Origin: Burkholderia sp. IMCC1007
Lineage (GTDB): Bacteria; Pseudomonadota; Gammaproteobacteria; Burkholderiales; Burkholderiaceae
NCBI RefSeq assembly: GCF_027257875.1
Contig: NZ_JAPVQY010000038.1
Location: 18,417-82,416, forward strand
Direction: 5' to 3'
DNA: 64,000 bases
Shown here: positions 41,405 to 49,949 of the stretch, piece after piece
Layout: every line of letters begins with the position of its first letter
How positions within the stretch are numbered: the first letter of the stretch is position 1
Program-made: the position numbers and the translations under genes
The notes under the pieces: generated by a model
What the model was told of the DNA's origin: nothing
Database searches by the model: none
Seen by the model: the letters and a program-made list of their open reading frames with translations, nothing else

Positions 41405-41558
41405 GTTCTGCCTTCTGCCTTCTGCCTTCTGCCTTCGGCCTTCTGCCTTCTGCCTTCTGCCTTCTGCCTTCTGCCTTCTGCCGTTCGCTGTTCGCCGTGT
41501 GCCGTGTGCCGTGTGCCGTTCGCCGTGTGCCGTTCGCCGTTCGCCGTTCGCCGTTCGC
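41405..41558. repeat. Heptanucleotide array, 22 units in two blocks
   Basis: Exactly 22 consecutive 7-bp units. The first eleven are (G/C)TTCTGC with one CTTCGGC; the last eleven are CGTTCGC or CGTGTGC with one TGTTCGC. It lies between the SBF-like stop (41354) and the start of the c-di-GMP gene (41684). Seven is not a multiple of three, so a change of copy number would shift any frame across it, but no gene spans it; it could only act on the transcript or promoter spacing of the downstream gene. Confidence 0.95.
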
Positions 41559-41683
41559 GTTGCCGCGCCACTATCAAACGCTCGCACGGACCCACATCAC
41601 CCCGTCGTCACAAAATCTTCATTCAATTCTTCGCGCGCGCTGCCGTTAAAGTCTGGCGTCCCGTCGCTTCGGCCGCCCTGCCC

Positions 41684-43519
41684 ATGTCCGCGCCCCATTC
41701 CGACTCTACCGCCACCCCGACCGCACGCCTGATCGCCGAACGCGGGCTCGCCGCCGTGTTCCAGCCGATCGTCGATCTCGGTTCGGGCCTGGTCGTCGGT
41801 TACGAAGGGTTGATCCGCGGCCCGCGCGGCGCCGATCTCGAGTCGCCCGCCGCCCTGTTCGCGCAGGCCGCCCGCGACGGCACGACGGTCGCGCTCGAGC
41901 AGGCGGCCGCGCTCACCTGCCTCGACGCGTTCGCGGCGCTCGACTGCGGCGGCAAGCTGTTCCTCAACTTCAGCGCGAACACGATCCTGCAGCTCGCGCA
42001 GGATCGCGACCGCGTACGGCTGCTGCTCGGCCGCGCGCGAATCGGCGCCGAGCGCATCGTGATCGAGCTGACCGAGCAGATCGCGATGCCGGACGTCGCG
42101 CGCATCGAGCCGGCCGTCGCGTCGCTGCGCGACACGGGCATCCAGCTCGCGCTCGACGACTACGGCACCGCGAATGCCAGCATGAGCCTGTGGCTACGCC
42201 TGCGCCCCGACGTCGTGAAGATCGACCGCTTCTTCATCCACGACATCGCGCACGATCCGCTGAAGTTCGAAGCGGTCCGTGCAATCCAGCGCTTCGCGCA
42301 GGCCAGCGGCGCGGAGCTGATCGCGGAAGGGATCGAGAACGAATGCGACCTGATCGTCGTGCGCGACATGGGAATCCGCTGCGTGCAGGGTTTCCTGCTC
42401 GGCCGGCCCGAAGCACGGCCGTCGCCGGTCGTCGCGCCGGCCGCACGCGACGCGATCGGCACGCCGCACATCGCGGTGTTTCCCGGCGCGACGCGCACCG
42501 CGCGGCCGGCCGGCACGATCGCCGCGAAGATGCTGGTCGCCGCGCCCGCGCTGCCACGCGACGCCACCAGCAACGACGCACTCGACCTCTTCAACCGGAT
42601 GCCCGAGCTGCACGCGCTCGCGCTCGTCGAACGCGGGCGGCCCGTCGCCCTCGTGAACCGGCGCGGCTTCATCGACCGCTTCGCGCTGCCGTATCACCGC
42701 GAGGTGTTCGGCAAAAAGCCGTGCCTGCAGTTCGCGAACGACGCGCCGCTGATGATCGACAACGCGACGACGGTCGAGCAGCTCGCGCTGCTGCTCGCGA
42801 GCCACGACCAGCGCTATCTCGCGGACGGCTTCGTGATCACCGAACACGGCCGCTACGTCGGGCTCGGCACCGGCGAGAGCCTCGTGCGGGCGGTGACCGA
42901 AATGCGCATCGAGGCCGCGCGTTACGCGAATCCGTTGACGTTCCTGCCCGGCAACATCCCGATCAGCGCGCATATCGACCGCCTGCTGGCGCACGACGCC
43001 GGCTTCCACGCGTGCTACGTCGACCTGAACCAGTTCAAGCCGTTCAACGACCAGTACGGCTACTGGCAGGGCGACGAAGTGCTGAAGTTCGCGGCGACGG
43101 TGCTGGCCGGCGTGTGCGATCCGCAGCGCGACTTCCTCGGGCACGTGGGCGGCGACGATTTCCTCGTGCTGTTTCAGCGCGACGACTGGCACGTACGCGC
43201 GGTCGACGCGATCGCGCGCTTCAACGACGGCGCGCAACGCTTCTACACGCAGGCCGACCGGCATGCGGGCGGGCTGAGCGGCGAGGACCGCCACGGCAAT
43301 CCCGCGTTCTTCGGCTTCGTCACGATGGCGATCGGCGCGGTCGGCGTGCCGGCCGGCGCGCACCGCGCGATGCGCTACGGCAGCGACGAGATCGCATCGG
43401 TCGCGGCGCTCGCGAAACGGCGCGCGAAGCAGCAGCCGGGCGGGCTCGCGGTCGTCGATCTCGACGAGGGCCGCGCGGCGCTGCGCGATCGCGGCGGACC
43501 GCCGCGGGCGACGGCCTGA
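41684..43519 (+). CDS. EAL-CBS-GGDEF c-di-GMP signalling protein
   Basis: 611 residues, no membrane segments. EAL domain (about 15-260): FQPIVDLGSGLVVGYEGLIRG (EGL instead of EAL), FLNFSANT, IVIELTEQ, ALDDYGTANASM, VVKIDRFF, AEGIENE and CVQGFLLGRP, so catalytic residues are present. A CBS pair (about 295-420) includes LALVERGRPVALVNRRGFID and DGFVITEHGRYVGLGTGESLVRAV. C-terminal GGDEF domain with YVDLNQFKPFNDQYGYWQGD and the signature GGDDF; the RxxD inhibitory site is not evident. CBS may sense adenine nucleotides. Which activity dominates cannot be told. Confidence 0.9.
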   Translation: MSAPHSDSTATPTARLIAERGLAAVFQPIVDLGSGLVVGYEGLIRGPRGADLESPAALFAQAARDGTTVALEQAAALTCLDAFAALDCGGKLFLNFSANTILQLAQDRDRVRLLLGRARIGAERIVIELTEQIAMPDVARIEPAVASLRDTGIQLALDDYGTANASMSLWLRLRPDVVKIDRFFIHDIAHDPLKFEAVRAIQRFAQASGAELIAEGIENECDLIVVRDMGIRCVQGFLLGRPEARPSPVVAPAARDAIGTPHIAVFPGATRTARPAGTIAAKMLVAAPALPRDATSNDALDLFNRMPELHALALVERGRPVALVNRRGFIDRFALPYHREVFGKKPCLQFANDAPLMIDNATTVEQLALLLASHDQRYLADGFVITEHGRYVGLGTGESLVRAVTEMRIEAARYANPLTFLPGNIPISAHIDRLLAHDAGFHACYVDLNQFKPFNDQYGYWQGDEVLKFAATVLAGVCDPQRDFLGHVGGDDFLVLFQRDDWHVRAVDAIARFNDGAQRFYTQADRHAGGLSGEDRHGNPAFFGFVTMAIGAVGVPAGAHRAMRYGSDEIASVAALAKRRAKQQPGGLAVVDLDEGRAALRDRGGPPRATA

Positions 43520-43711
43520 ACGACCGACGGCGCCTCCTCGCGACAACCTTGCCTTTTTCGCGTTTTGTTTAGTATTTTTAGTAACGATGTTTTCGCAGAT
43601 TAGCGCCTAAAAGCCCGCTATTTTCGGGTATTCCCCGGTTATCCGGCCCGAATTACGCGCTGGTTTTTACTATACAATCGCCGTCACCCTAAACAAACCG
43701 GACCCCGAACG
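43520..43711. promoter_or_regulatory. Promoter region of the LacI operon
   Basis: AT-rich island. TTTAGTA occurs twice, 9 bp apart (43568-43574, 43577-43583); TATACAAT at 43671-43678 is a good -10 candidate, but no clear -35 fits. GTTTAG near 43567 and CTAAAC near 43690 are inverted with respect to each other. The LacI protein probably binds here, but its operator cannot be fixed. Confidence 0.45.
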
Positions 43712-44731
43712 ATGGGCACCACCATTCGCGACGTAGCGCGGGCGGCAGAGGTCTCGATCGGCACCGTTTCGCGCGCGCTGAAAAACCAGCCGGGCCTGTC
43801 CGAGGCCACGCGGGCGCGCATCGTCGAGATCGCGCAACGGCTCGGCTACGACCCGGCCCAGTTGCGGCCCCGGATCCGCCGGCTCACCTTCCTGCTGCAC
43901 CGCCAGCACAACCGCTTTCCCGCCAGCCCGTTCTTCTCGCACGTGCTGCACGGCGTCGAGGACGCGTGCCGCGAGCGCGGCATCGTGCCGACGCTGCTCA
44001 CGGTCGGCCCGAACGACGACGTGCTGCGCCAGATGCGGCCGCACGCGCCCGACGCGATCGCGGTGGCCGGCTTCATCGAGCCCGAGACGATCGAGGCGCT
44101 CGCCGCGACCGGCCGCCCGCTCGTGCTGATCGACCTGTGGGCGCCCGGCCTGCGCTCGGTGAACGTCGACAACGCGACGGGCGCGGCGCTCGCGATGCGC
44201 CACCTGCTCGCCATCGGCCGCTCGCGGATCGCGTTCATCGGCGGCTCGGCCGCGCACTACAGCATCGCGCAGCGGGCCATCGGCTACCGGCGCGCGTTCT
44301 TCGAGGCCGGCCGGCTGTTCGACCCGGCCTACGAAGTGACGATCGACGCCGGGCTCGACCCCGACACGGGCGCCGCGCGTGCGATGCAGCGCCTGCTCGA
44401 CGCGCCGGGCCCGCGCCCCGACGCCGTATTCGCGTACAACGACGCGGCCGCACTGGCCGCGCAGCGCGTGTGCATCGCGCGCGGCGTGCGGATTCCGGAA
44501 GACATCGCGATCGTCGGCTTCGACGACATCCCGGCCGCCGCGCATGCGAATCCGCCGCTCACGACGCTCGCCGTCGACAAGGAAGCGCTCGGCCGCCGCG
44601 GCGTCGAACTGCTGCTCGCGGAAGCGCCCGAGCGCACCGAGCTCTCCCTGCCCGTCGAGCTGATCGTGCGGGCCAGCAGCCAGCCCGCCGGCGCGCCGGC
44701 ACTCGATACCGCCACGGTCACCGAATCATGA
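43712..44731 (+). CDS. LacI-family transcriptional regulator
   Basis: 339 residues. HTH MGTTIRDVARAAEVSIGTVS followed by RALKNQPGLSEATRARIVEIAQRLGYDP with the usual hinge; then a periplasmic-binding-protein-like effector domain (RPLVLIDLWAPGLRSVNVDN, FIGGSAAHYSIAQRAIGYR, IPEDIAIVGFDDIPAAAHANPPLTTLAVDKEALGRRGVELL). First gene of a three-gene operon; its stop overlaps the isomerase start (ATGA). Probably represses its own operon until a sugar binds. Confidence 0.93.
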   Translation: MGTTIRDVARAAEVSIGTVSRALKNQPGLSEATRARIVEIAQRLGYDPAQLRPRIRRLTFLLHRQHNRFPASPFFSHVLHGVEDACRERGIVPTLLTVGPNDDVLRQMRPHAPDAIAVAGFIEPETIEALAATGRPLVLIDLWAPGLRSVNVDNATGAALAMRHLLAIGRSRIAFIGGSAAHYSIAQRAIGYRRAFFEAGRLFDPAYEVTIDAGLDPDTGAARAMQRLLDAPGPRPDAVFAYNDAAALAAQRVCIARGVRIPEDIAIVGFDDIPAAAHANPPLTTLAVDKEALGRRGVELLLAEAPERTELSLPVELIVRASSQPAGAPALDTATVTES

Positions 44732-46011
44732 ACATGCCCCCGGTCCAATCCCGCACGGCCGCGCCGGCCGCCCACGCGCAAGCGGCGCCGTTCGTCGCGA
44801 GCTTCCGCGATCCGTCGTTCCTGCTGTCGCACGTCGAGGACACGCTGCGCTTCTACGCGGCGAACGCGTTCGATCCGACGGGCGGCTTCCACCACTACTT
44901 CCGCGACGACGGCAGCGTCTACAACCGTACGTCGCGGCACCTGGTCAGCAGCTGCCGGTTCGTCTTCAACTACGCGATGGCGTACCGCCATTTCGGCGAT
45001 CCGCGCGATCTCGACTACGCGCGCCACGGGCTGCGCTTCCTGCGCGACGCGCACTGGGACGACGAACTGAAGGGCTACGACTGGGAACTGGACTGGCGCG
45101 ACGGCGCGAAGCGCGCGACGCTCGACGGCACGCGCCACTGCTACGGGCTCGCGTTCGTGCTGCTGGCCGCCGCGCACGCGACGATGGCCGGCATCGACGA
45201 AGCGCGCGCGCTGATCGCGTCGACCTACGAGCTCGCCGAACACCGCTTCTGGGATGCGGCGGCGGGCCTCTACGCGGACGACGCGACACCCAACTGGATC
45301 GTGTCGTCGTACCGCGGCCAGAACGCGAACATGCACATGACGGAAGCGCTGCTCGCAGCCTACGAGGCGACCGGGCACGTCACCTACCTCGACCGCGCGG
45401 AAAAGCTCGCGACCCACATCACGCAGCGCCAGGCCGCGCTGTCGGGCGGCCTCGTGTGGGAGCACTACCACGCGGACTGGTCGGTCGACTGGGACTACAA
45501 CAAGGAAGACAGCTCGAACATCTTCCGTCCGTGGGGCTTCCAGCCCGGCCATCAGACCGAATGGGCGAAGCTGCTGCTGATCCTCGAGCGGCATCGCCCG
45601 CTCGACTGGCTCGTGCCGCGCGCGGCGGAGTTGTTCGACGCGGCGCTCACGCACGCGTGGGACACCGATCACGGCGGCCTGTGCTACGGCTTCGGCCCCG
45701 ACTTCACGATCTGCGACCACAACAAGTATTTCTGGGTGCAGGCGGAAACCTTCGCGGCCGCCGCGATGCTCGGCGCGCGCACCGGCAGCGAACGCTTCTG
45801 GGACTGGTACGACGAGATCTGGCGCTACAGCTGGGCGCATTTCGTCGATCACCGCTACGGCGCGTGGTACCGGATCCTCACGTGCGACAACCGCAAGTAC
45901 AGCGACGAGAAGAGCCCGGCCGGCAAGACCGACTATCACACGATGGGCGCATGCTACGACGTGCTCGCGACCCTCGCGCGCATGGGCGCACGCAGCGAGT
46001 CGACGCAATGA
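44728..46011 (+). CDS. AGE-family sugar isomerase (mannose isomerase/YihS-like)
   Basis: 427 residues, N-acylglucosamine 2-epimerase (alpha6/alpha6 barrel) family. Catalytic-type histidines and neighbours: RHLVSSCRFVFNYAMAYRHF, DGTRHCYGLAFVLLAAAHAT, NANMHMTEALLAAYEATG, FQPGHQTEWAKLLL and DHNKYFWVQAETFAAAAML. These match aldose-ketose isomerases of the YihS type (mannose-fructose or sulfoquinovose) better than epimerases. With the adjacent PfkB kinase a route mannose to fructose to fructose phosphate is likely, which is inference. Overlaps both neighbours by ATGA. Confidence 0.88.
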   Translation: MNMPPVQSRTAAPAAHAQAAPFVASFRDPSFLLSHVEDTLRFYAANAFDPTGGFHHYFRDDGSVYNRTSRHLVSSCRFVFNYAMAYRHFGDPRDLDYARHGLRFLRDAHWDDELKGYDWELDWRDGAKRATLDGTRHCYGLAFVLLAAAHATMAGIDEARALIASTYELAEHRFWDAAAGLYADDATPNWIVSSYRGQNANMHMTEALLAAYEATGHVTYLDRAEKLATHITQRQAALSGGLVWEHYHADWSVDWDYNKEDSSNIFRPWGFQPGHQTEWAKLLLILERHRPLDWLVPRAAELFDAALTHAWDTDHGGLCYGFGPDFTICDHNKYFWVQAETFAAAAMLGARTGSERFWDWYDEIWRYSWAHFVDHRYGAWYRILTCDNRKYSDEKSPAGKTDYHTMGACYDVLATLARMGARSESTQ

Positions 46012-46916
46012 GCGGCGGCGCGTTTCCGGCTTTCGTGTCGGCGGGCGACATCCTGACCGACATGGTGCGCGCGGGCGACGCGCAATGGACGTCGGTGCCG
46101 GGCGGCGCCGGCTGGAACGTCGCGCGCGCGGTCGCGCGGCTCGGCTTGCCGAGCGCGCTAGCGGGCGCGATCGGCGAAGACTGTTTCTCCGACGTTCTGT
46201 GGCGCACCAGCGAAGCGGCCGGGCTCGACCTGCGCTTCCTGCAGCGCGTGCCGCGCGCACCGCTGCTCGCGATCGTCCACGAGACGCGGCCGCCCGCGTA
46301 TTTCTTCATCGGCGAAGCAAGCGCGGACCTTGCATTCGACCCGGCGCGCCTGCCGGCCGGCTGGACCGAGCACGTGAAATGGGCGCATTTCGGCTGCATC
46401 AGCCTCGTGCGCGAGCCGCTCGCGGGCACGCTCGTCGCGCTCGCGGCCGACCTGCACGCGCGCGGCGTGAAGATCAGCTTCGATCCGAATTACCGGAACC
46501 TGATGACGGCCGCGTACCGGCCCACGCTCGAGAAGATGGCGAGCCTCGCCGACCTGATCAAGGTGTCCGACGAGGACCTGCGCCACCTGTTCGGCGGCGA
46601 CGGCACGGACGCGGTCGCAGCCGTGCGCGCGCTGAACCCGCGGGCAGCCGTGTTCGTCACGCGCGGCGCGCAGGCGGCGACGCTCTACGCGGACGGCGGC
46701 GTGCACGAAGCCAGCCCGCCGCGCGTCGAGGTGGTCGACACCGTCGGCGCCGGCGACGCATCGATCGGCGGCATGCTGTTCAGCCTGATGGCCGCGCCGC
46801 AACGCGCGTGGCCCGAGCATCTCGCGTTCGCGCTCGCCGCGGGCGCTGCCGCGTGCCGGCACACGGGCGCGCACGCGCCGACGCTCGACGAAGTCGTCGC
46901 GCTGCTCGAACGGTGA
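46008..46916 (+). CDS. PfkB-family sugar kinase (fructokinase-like)
   Basis: 302 residues, ribokinase fold. N-terminal GGAGWNVARAVARLGLPSALAG (substrate-binding GG motif), middle SFDPNYRNLM, and the ATP/anion-hole signature DTVGAGDASIGGMLFSL near residue 245, with serine where phenylalanine is commoner in DTVGAGDAF. Probably phosphorylates the ketose made by the upstream isomerase. Third gene of the LacI operon; start overlaps the isomerase stop. No transporter gene follows. Confidence 0.9.
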   Translation: MSGGAFPAFVSAGDILTDMVRAGDAQWTSVPGGAGWNVARAVARLGLPSALAGAIGEDCFSDVLWRTSEAAGLDLRFLQRVPRAPLLAIVHETRPPAYFFIGEASADLAFDPARLPAGWTEHVKWAHFGCISLVREPLAGTLVALAADLHARGVKISFDPNYRNLMTAAYRPTLEKMASLADLIKVSDEDLRHLFGGDGTDAVAAVRALNPRAAVFVTRGAQAATLYADGGVHEASPPRVEVVDTVGAGDASIGGMLFSLMAAPQRAWPEHLAFALAAGAAACRHTGAHAPTLDEVVALLER

Positions 46917-47017
46917 CGCAATGATGATGATGGCGCACTGATCCGTCGCCGATTAGCGGCGCTGTACATGCTGCGCCGCAGTGCTACGATGAAGTGTCCT
47001 TTTGCGGGAGAGGCACG

Positions 47018-47239
47018 ATGGACACGAACACGTTCACCAAAGGCATCTACACGGCCAAGGCGCATACGCAGCACGCCGGCAACGGGCAGTTCCAGGGCTA
47101 CGTGATCCTCGCCCGGGACGACGGCGACGAGACGGAGAACATGCGCTACGACGTCCACAGCACGAGCCCAAGCGAGGAAGAGGCGTTCGACGAGGCCAAG
47201 GCGCTCGCGCACCGGATCCTCGGCGAAATCGAACTGTAA
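47018..47239 (+). CDS. Small conserved-looking protein of unknown function
   Basis: 73 residues from MDTNTFTKGIYTAKAHTQHA, with GCGGGAGAGGCACG before the ATG. The layout is a few beta strands (GYVILARDDG, MRYDVHSTSP) then a helix SEEEAFDEAKALAHRILGEI. It resembles the 72-residue protein at 55715-55933 in size and pattern, so both may be one Burkholderia small-protein family. Function unknown. Likely its own transcription unit. Confidence 0.8.
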   Translation: MDTNTFTKGIYTAKAHTQHAGNGQFQGYVILARDDGDETENMRYDVHSTSPSEEEAFDEAKALAHRILGEIEL

Positions 47240-47302
47240 CGCGCCGCACCGTCACGCGCGCGCCGCGGCCTGCCCGCGACGCGCCGCCTGCTTCGATGCG
47301 GC

Positions 47303-47497
47303 TCAGAGCAGCCGCGCCACCATCGACACCAGCATCGTCAGCACCAGCGTCGACATGAACGGGAACGGATAACGCCGCCCGCCAAGCGTCAGCGTGACGT
47401 CGCCCGGCATCCGCCCGACGCCGAGCTTGCCGAGCCACGGCCAGCAGCGCGACAGGATCATCACCGCGACGAACGACATCATCAGCCAGCGCAGCAT
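47303..47497 (-). CDS. DUF2905 small membrane protein
   Basis: 64 residues with two hydrophobic segments: MLRWLMMSFVAVMILSRCWPW and FMSTLVLTMLVSMVARLL, joined by LGVGRMPGDVTLTLGGRRYPFPF, the GRLPGDI...FPF motif of DUF2905. Its start lies 13 bp after the methyltransferase stop, so the two are probably one transcript. Function unknown. Confidence 0.88.
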   Translation of the reverse strand: MLRWLMMSFVAVMILSRCWPWLGKLGVGRMPGDVTLTLGGRRYPFPFMSTLVLTMLVSMVARLL

Positions 47498-47510
47498 GCG
47501 GGGCTCCCGA

Positions 47511-48701
47511 TCAGAGCGTGTGCGAGCGGTCGCCGCGCGCGAACGCATCGAGCGTGCCGTCGATGCCGCGCGAGAACGCGATCACCTTGAACAGCTCGCC
47601 CATCTCGGCCTCCGAGATCAGCTTCTGCACCGCGTTCGCGGCCGGCAGGAAGCTGTGGATATCGGACGGATCGAGCGCGCCCAGCGCGTCGGTGATGCCC
47701 GCGTTCAGCAGAAAGCGCGCCTGCGACGTGTAGCCGAGCAGATCCGCGCCGGTGCCGACGCCCGCGTCGTAGATGCCGGTGAATTCGACGTGCGCGGTGA
47801 TGTCCTGCAGGCCCGGGTAAAGGAACGGGTCGTCGTGCGCGTGATGCCGGTAGTGGCACATGAGCGTGCCGCGATCGCGCTGCGGGTGGTAGTACTCGTG
47901 CGCGGGAAAGCCGTAGTCGACGAGCAGCACCGCGCCGCGCCCGAGCATCGTGCACACGGTGCGCGTGAACGCCAGCGCGGCTTCGTGCGTCTCGGTCAGG
48001 TAACCGTCGTCGACGTCGAGCATCGCGAGCACCGGCGGCACGCCGGCCGGCCCGGCGGGCCGGTCGTCGAACACGAACGCGTGCCGCGCGTCGAGCGCGA
48101 CGCCGCGCTCGAGCCACGCACCGCCCGCCTTCGTGAACAGCCGCACCGGCATCGCGTCGAGCACCTCGTTGCCGATCACGACGCCGTCGAAACGCACGGG
48201 CAGCGCGTCGAGCCAGCGCACCTTGTCCGCCAGCGCCGGCGCAGCGGCCGCGATCGTGTCGCGCTGCCGCTCGCGCAGTTCGCCCGAAAGATCGACGATC
48301 CGGTATTCGTCGAGTTCGACGCCGAGTGCGTCGAGCGCCGCGAGCAGGCCGGCCGCGAGCTTGCCGGTGCCCGCGCCGAATTCCATCACGCTGCGCGTGC
48401 CGCTCGCCGCGAGCGCCTGCGCGACGGCATTCGCGAGCGTCTGCGCGAACAGCGGCGACAGCTCGGGGGCCGTCACGAAGTCGCTGCCGTCGTCGGCGCG
48501 GCGCCCGAACTTGCGCGCGCCGCCGCTGTAATAGCCGAGGCCGGGCGCGTATAGCGCGCGCTCCATGAAGCGGTCGAACGGCAGCCAGCCGCCTGCCGCC
48601 GCGATCTCGTCGCGCAATTGCGCGGCAAGGGTTTCGGACTGCGCGAGCGCGTCAGGGCCGGGAGCAGGTAAACTAGCGGGTTCGTGAGCTTTCGGGTTCA
48701 T
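47511..48701 (-). CDS. SAM-dependent methyltransferase, MidA/NDUFAF7 (DUF185) family
   Basis: 396 residues. Family signatures: FDRFMERALYAPGLGYYSGGARKFG, GSDFVTAPELSPLFAQTLANA, the SAM-binding MEFGAGTGKLAAGLLAAL, VIGNEVLDAMPVRLF and VDYGFPAHEYYHPQRDRGTLMCHYRH. The mitochondrial relative methylates an arginine of a complex I subunit; the bacterial substrate is not established. ATG at 48701 is only 13 bp from the ATG of the divergent SDR gene, so the two promoters must overlap the opposite coding regions. Confidence 0.92.
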   Translation of the reverse strand: MNPKAHEPASLPAPGPDALAQSETLAAQLRDEIAAAGGWLPFDRFMERALYAPGLGYYSGGARKFGRRADDGSDFVTAPELSPLFAQTLANAVAQALAASGTRSVMEFGAGTGKLAAGLLAALDALGVELDEYRIVDLSGELRERQRDTIAAAAPALADKVRWLDALPVRFDGVVIGNEVLDAMPVRLFTKAGGAWLERGVALDARHAFVFDDRPAGPAGVPPVLAMLDVDDGYLTETHEAALAFTRTVCTMLGRGAVLLVDYGFPAHEYYHPQRDRGTLMCHYRHHAHDDPFLYPGLQDITAHVEFTGIYDAGVGTGADLLGYTSQARFLLNAGITDALGALDPSDIHSFLPAANAVQKLISEAEMGELFKVIAFSRGIDGTLDAFARGDRSHTL

Positions 48702-48714
48702 CCCGGCATTGTAA

Positions 48715-49467
48715 ATGACCGTTTCAGCCGATTCGCCGGACACGTCTCCCCCGCGCGTCGCGCTCGTCGCAGGTGCACTGGACAGCGCGGCCGATGCCGC
48801 GCCGATCGGTCGGGCACTCGCGACGGCGTTCGCGCGGCGCGGCTGGGACGTCGCACTGCAGTGCAGCCCCGGCACGCCGCGTGCGGCCGCCGATGCTGTC
48901 GTCGCCGACGTCGCCGCGCTGGGCCGCCGCGCGGCCGTGCTCGACGCCGATCTGGCCCTGGAAGCCGATGCGGCCGCGCTCGTCGGAGCATGCCGCGCGG
49001 CGCTGGGCCGGCCCGCGTGCGCCGTGTTCGTGAGCGCGTGCGCCGGCGCCGACGACGCGCACACGGTCGACGGCGCGTCGCTCGCGGCCGCACTCGCGCG
49101 CAACGTGACGGCGCCGCTCGCGCTGGCCCGCGCGCTCGCCGACGCGACCCCCGACGCCGCGCGCGACGACGAAACGCTGCGTGCGTGCGCGATCCACGTA
49201 CTGGATCAGGCCCTGTTTCATCCTGCACCAGCGCAGCTGTCGCACGCGCTGATGCAGGCCGCGCTGAACCGCGCGACATCCGCGCTGGCGCTGGCGCTCG
49301 CACCGAAGGTGCGCGTCGCGGCGCTCGTGCGCGGCCACGCGCCGCACGCGGACGACATCGCGGCGGCGGCCTGCTATCTCGCGAGCGCGCCCGGCGTGAC
49401 GGGCGCGACGCTGACCGTCGACGGCGGCGAGCACCTCGTGCCGCCTGCCGCCGGCCCGAATGAATGA
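48715..49467 (+). CDS. SDR-like protein with a degenerate active site
   Basis: 250 residues, FolM/pteridine-reductase-like short-chain dehydrogenase fold. The nucleotide loop is altered (VALVAGALDSAADAAPIGRALA instead of TGxxxGIG), and where YxxxK is expected the sequence reads PAQLSHALMQAALNRATSALA, so the catalytic tyrosine and lysine are both missing. The C-terminal GVTGATLTVDGGEHL strand is kept. Directly upstream of folB, which fits a past pteridine-related enzyme. Now probably non-catalytic or changed in function. Confidence 0.75.
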   Translation: MTVSADSPDTSPPRVALVAGALDSAADAAPIGRALATAFARRGWDVALQCSPGTPRAAADAVVADVAALGRRAAVLDADLALEADAAALVGACRAALGRPACAVFVSACAGADDAHTVDGASLAAALARNVTAPLALARALADATPDAARDDETLRACAIHVLDQALFHPAPAQLSHALMQAALNRATSALALALAPKVRVAALVRGHAPHADDIAAAACYLASAPGVTGATLTVDGGEHLVPPAAGPNE

Positions 49468-49544
49468 ACCGCGCGGGCGCGCGGCCTGATCACCGCCGCC
49501 CGCACCGCTTTGCGTGCGCGCACGCCAATTTGACTGGGACGACC

Positions 49545-49949
49545 ATGTTTTCCGCTCTCCTGCACCCCCGCCTCGCGGATTGCCGCAGGCTCTACCTGCG
49601 CGACTACGAGGTGCACATCAACATCGGTGCCTTCGAACACGAGAAGCGCGGCGAGCAGCGCGTCGTCATCAACATCGACCTGTTCGTACCGCTCGCGCTG
49701 TCCACCCCCGTCGACGACCGGCTGCATGAAGTCGTCGATTACGACCTGATGAAACAGAGCGTCGCGCAGAGCCTGGCGCGCGGCCACATCCATCTGCAGG
49801 AAACGCTGTGCGATTCGATCGCCGCGCACCTGCTGGCGCACGACACCGTGCGCGCGGTACGCGTCTGTACCGAGAAACCGGACGCCTATCCGGACTGCGA
49901 CGCCGTCGGCGTCGAAGTCTTTCGCATCAAGGACGAGGAGCGCCAATGA
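49545..49949 (+). CDS. folB: Dihydroneopterin aldolase
   Basis: 134 residues from MFSALLHPRL; a longer start overlapping the SDR stop exists but adds an atypical leader. Cleaves 7,8-dihydroneopterin to 6-hydroxymethyl-dihydropterin in folate synthesis. Landmarks: LYLRDYEVHINIGAFEHEKRGEQRVVINIDL, VVDYDLMKQSVAQ (active-site glutamate/tyrosine region) and HLQETLCDSIAAHLLAHDTVRAVRVCTEKPDAYPDCDAVGVEVFR (catalytic lysine). Its TGA overlaps the ttcA start. Confidence 0.95.
   Translation: MFSALLHPRLADCRRLYLRDYEVHINIGAFEHEKRGEQRVVINIDLFVPLALSTPVDDRLHEVVDYDLMKQSVAQSLARGHIHLQETLCDSIAAHLLAHDTVRAVRVCTEKPDAYPDCDAVGVEVFRIKDEERQ

Noticed and set aside
41363..41683. Start of the c-di-GMP protein upstream of or within the heptanucleotide array (phase-variable N-terminus)
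   Set aside because: The frame is open through the array, but the peptide would be a low-complexity CLLPSAF repeat without a ribosome site; MSAPHSD at 41684 is more credible. Kept only as a regulatory idea.
43966..44727. N-terminal extension of the AGE-family isomerase
   Set aside because: It lies entirely within the LacI gene in another frame; ATGA overlap at 44728 is the natural start.
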